From positions 1-17,202 of the forward strand of contig JAMCTB010000079.1 of NCBI GenBank assembly GCA_023380955.1: a stretch of DNA of 17,202 nt. Reading direction: 5' to 3'. The translations under genes were made by a program, and so were the position numbers. The stretch is from Chloroflexota bacterium (GTDB taxonomy: Bacteria; Chloroflexota; UBA6077). This document shows positions 16,187 to 17,202 of this stretch, piece after piece. The stretch's first letter is position 1. Each line of letters starts with the position of its first letter. The notes under the pieces were generated by a model. The model searched no databases. It was not told the DNA's origin and was given only the letters and a program-made list of their open reading frames with translations.

Positions 16187-16242
16187 ACGGGGCGGGCGGG
16201 TACGGAGCCCCCCTGTCGGGGGACATGGCCCCGCCCCTACGG
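16187..16242 (-). repeat. GTAG-headed REP hairpin, copy 3 (right flank of RAYT, with loop insertion)
   Basis: On the minus strand this reads GTAG (16240-16237), GGGCGGGG, then a loop enlarged by about 18-19 nt, then CCCGCCCGCCCC. The extra loop DNA holds its own small hairpin (CCCCC-TGTC-GGGGG on the plus strand). Apart from this insertion it aligns with the copy at 15629-15663 in inverse orientation. Confidence 0.78.
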
Positions 16243-16280
16243 ACTGGATAGACATCAACTATAGTAGTGGAGGAAAAGAG

Positions 16281-16844
16281 TTGTCCAAGCATCTCGCTCG
16301 TTGTCAGTTCCTGACGGCAAGCGGCAGCGTCGCCGGACTTGGCTTGCTGGCGGCCTGCACCCCGGCGGCGCCGCCCGCGCCCACTGCCGCCCCGAAAGCG
16401 GCCGAGCCCAAGCGGGGCGGCACCTTCAGGCCGATCTGAAGAAGCTCGGCATCGAGGCCAAGGTCAACGACATAGAGCCCGCCCAGTACGACACCGCCAC
16501 CCAAAAGGGCGACATCCAGATGATCACCCACGCCTATGGCCGGGCGGCCCGCGACCCGGGCACCACGCTCACCGGCGCCAAGTCCTGGTATCTGGAGAAG
16601 GAAGGCGGTTGGTGCCACTACACCGGCGCGGAGTACGAGAAGCTGCGGGCTGACATGCGGTCCACCCTGGACCGCCCCGCGCGAAAAGCTCGCGCGCCAG
16701 ATCCAGCAGCTGATGCTGGACGAGTGCTTCACCAACCCCGTCGCCGGCGTGCCGCGCATGTGGGTCTACGGCAGCTACGTCAAGGGCCTGACCTACAACA
16801 TGGACAACTACATCTTCGCCGGCGGCATCTGGCTGGATAAGTAG
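16281..16844 (+). pseudogene. Family 5 extracellular solute-binding protein (peptide/nickel ABC transporter), decayed
   Basis: The ends of a substrate-binding lipoprotein of about 500-550 aa survive in three reading frames. Frame one begins at TTG 16281 (GGAGG 7 nt upstream) with SKHLARCQFLTASGS, a hydrophobic stretch, lipobox LLAAC at about 23-26 and PKRGGTF, ending at TGA 16437. The expected Tat pair RR is RC here, a one-base change. Frame two picks up at CTTCAGGCC (about 16425) with LQADLKKLGIEAKVNDIEP, typical of the C-terminal lobe, so about 350 residues are missing between. A one-base slip near 16675-16682 then moves to a third frame, giving REKLARQIQQLMLDECF and GLTYNMDNYIFAGGIWLDK with stop at 16844. 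It lies 38 nt after a REP hairpin. Confidence 0.83.
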
Positions 16845-16878
16845 GTTTACGCGGCGGCGCAACACCGTCGCGGCCTAG

Positions 16879-16920
16879 GCAAGCGAGGCGCGGGTTCTGG
16901 CCGCGCCTCGCTTGCTTTGT
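16879..16920 (+). terminator. Intrinsic terminator after the solute-binding protein remnant
   Basis: A 15-bp perfect stem (GCAAGCGAGGCGCGG with CCGCGCCTCGCTTGC) and the 7-nt loop GTTCTGG, then TTTGTTGA. It is 35 nt after the stop at 16844 and is an intact relic of the old transcription unit. Confidence 0.75.
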
Positions 16921-16948
16921 TGACTGCATGTTCGCCTTCTGCTAGTAT
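16920..16948 (+). promoter_or_regulatory. Sigma70-type promoter
   Basis: TTGACT (16920-16925), exactly 17 nt, then TAGTAT (16943-16948), followed by an inverted repeat at 16962-16980. It points to the Tat-signal stub at 17043 and the partial gene at 17163. The overlap of its -35 with the terminator tail suggests tightly packed units. Confidence 0.6.
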
Positions 16949-16961
16949 TAGCACCAGACCA

Positions 16962-16980
16962 TTGGCTATAGGTTAGCCAA
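16962..16980. promoter_or_regulatory. Operator-like inverted repeat downstream of promoter
   Basis: TTGGCTA, 5 nt (TAGGT), TAGCCAA: perfect 7-bp arms whose centre lies about 15 nt after the expected transcription start. The placement suits a repressor site. The bound protein is unknown. Confidence 0.45.
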
Positions 16981-17042
16981 GCCTGCACTTTTACTGGGTG
17001 TTGCCAAGTTGCTATGGACATGATGGAAGGAGAGGAAGGTCA

Positions 17043-17138
17043 ATGTTGTCCATCACTCGCCGTCGTTTCCTAATCCTCAGAGTCTGTGAACAAATCACCT
17101 CGGTTGGTTGTAGTGTCCTGCCAGGCGAGCTAGAATAG
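17043..17138 (+). pseudogene. Orphan Tat signal peptide stub (31 codons)
   Basis: ATG at 17043 follows a good ribosome site (AGGAGAGGAAGG, 3 nt before). The peptide starts MLSITRRRFLIL, a textbook twin-arginine motif, but then turns to RVCEQITSVGC and stops at 17136-17138 with no hydrophobic core or mature domain. It is best read as the beginning of a Tat-exported protein gene whose body was lost by deletion. A short functional peptide is possible but less likely. Confidence 0.5.
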
Positions 17139-17162
17139 GTTAAAGCGCCTGGGAGGTGAGCG

Positions 17163-17202
17163 GTGACCAAGGAGACCTTGTTTGAGATGCCAGAGCCGGA
17201 GG
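17163..17202 (+). CDS. Unidentified gene, first 13 codons only
   Basis: GTG at 17163 follows GGGAGGTGAGCG, a good ribosome site, and opens MTKETLFEMPEPE up to the window edge. This is too little to recognise a family. It lies 24 nt after the stub's stop and could use the promoter at 16920-16948. Confidence 0.4.
   Translation, partial: MTKETLFEMPEPE

Larger units (their letters stand above)
15629..16242 (+). mobile_element. RAYT transposase gene bracketed by inverted REP hairpins
   Basis: The transposase gene is enclosed by two GTAG-headed repeats whose GTAG ends face outward (15630-15633 on the plus strand, 16240-16237 on the minus strand). Such REPtron-like units are known for RAYTs in other bacteria. 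A third copy lies at 37-70. Whether the whole unit moves is unknown; RAYTs are usually single-copy and act on REPs in trans. Confidence 0.7.

Noticed and set aside
1..17202. CRISPR array, tRNA or rRNA genes
   Set aside because: No regularly spaced direct repeats, no cloverleaf or CCA end, and no rRNA-like conserved segments were seen on either strand.

Overview
The window is 17.2 kb of GC-rich bacterial chromosome. Its style points to Chloroflexota, but no single marker proves this: lipoproteins with Tat signals, solute-binding proteins with an Ala/Pro/Thr-rich linker after the lipobox, a very large alpha-2-macroglobulin, TTG/GTG starts and GC-rich REP-type repeats. The taxonomic call is inference only.

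Left part (1-3571, minus strand): a cytochrome bd oxidase operon, cydA-cydB-cydD, with cydD running off the left edge. It reads from a well-formed promoter near 3641-3669. The CydD frame runs without a stop through a block of REP/BIME-like repeats lying exactly at the junction between its membrane and ATPase domains. Divergently (plus strand, 3842-4716) lie a bacterioferritin and a RidA-family deaminase, closed by an intrinsic terminator at 4748-4785. The two divergent units combine oxygen reduction with iron sequestration and metabolite-damage control.

Middle (4795-12753): a truncated family I inorganic pyrophosphatase remnant abuts the 3' side of a 1419-aa alpha-2-macroglobulin lipoprotein (minus strand) with an intact CGEQ thioester motif. 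Upstream of that gene, past a perfect 42-bp palindrome that looks like a terminator, is a 1039-aa fusion oxidoreductase (FAD domain, two [4Fe-4S] motifs, two CCG modules) with an odd Met/Pro-rich tail.

Right-centre (12754-15620): a divergent regulatory region with three inverted repeats separates the oxidoreductase from a GntR/FadR-type (FCD) regulator and an alkaline-phosphatase-superfamily phosphohydrolase (plus strand, 19 bp apart). The arrangement suggests a small catabolic regulon for a hydroxyacid or its phosphorylated precursor.

Right end (15621-17202): a REP-associated tyrosine transposase (RAYT) flanked by two inverted GTAG-headed hairpin repeats. A third copy of that repeat lies about 15 kb away inside cydD. 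Beyond it are a decayed family 5 solute-binding protein gene with an internal deletion and a frameshift, a strong terminator, a promoter with an operator-like palindrome, a 31-codon orphan Tat signal, and the first codons of an unidentified gene. Three gene remnants (PPase, solute-binding protein, Tat stub) plus the repeats mark this as an actively rearranging region. No tRNA, rRNA or CRISPR array was seen.
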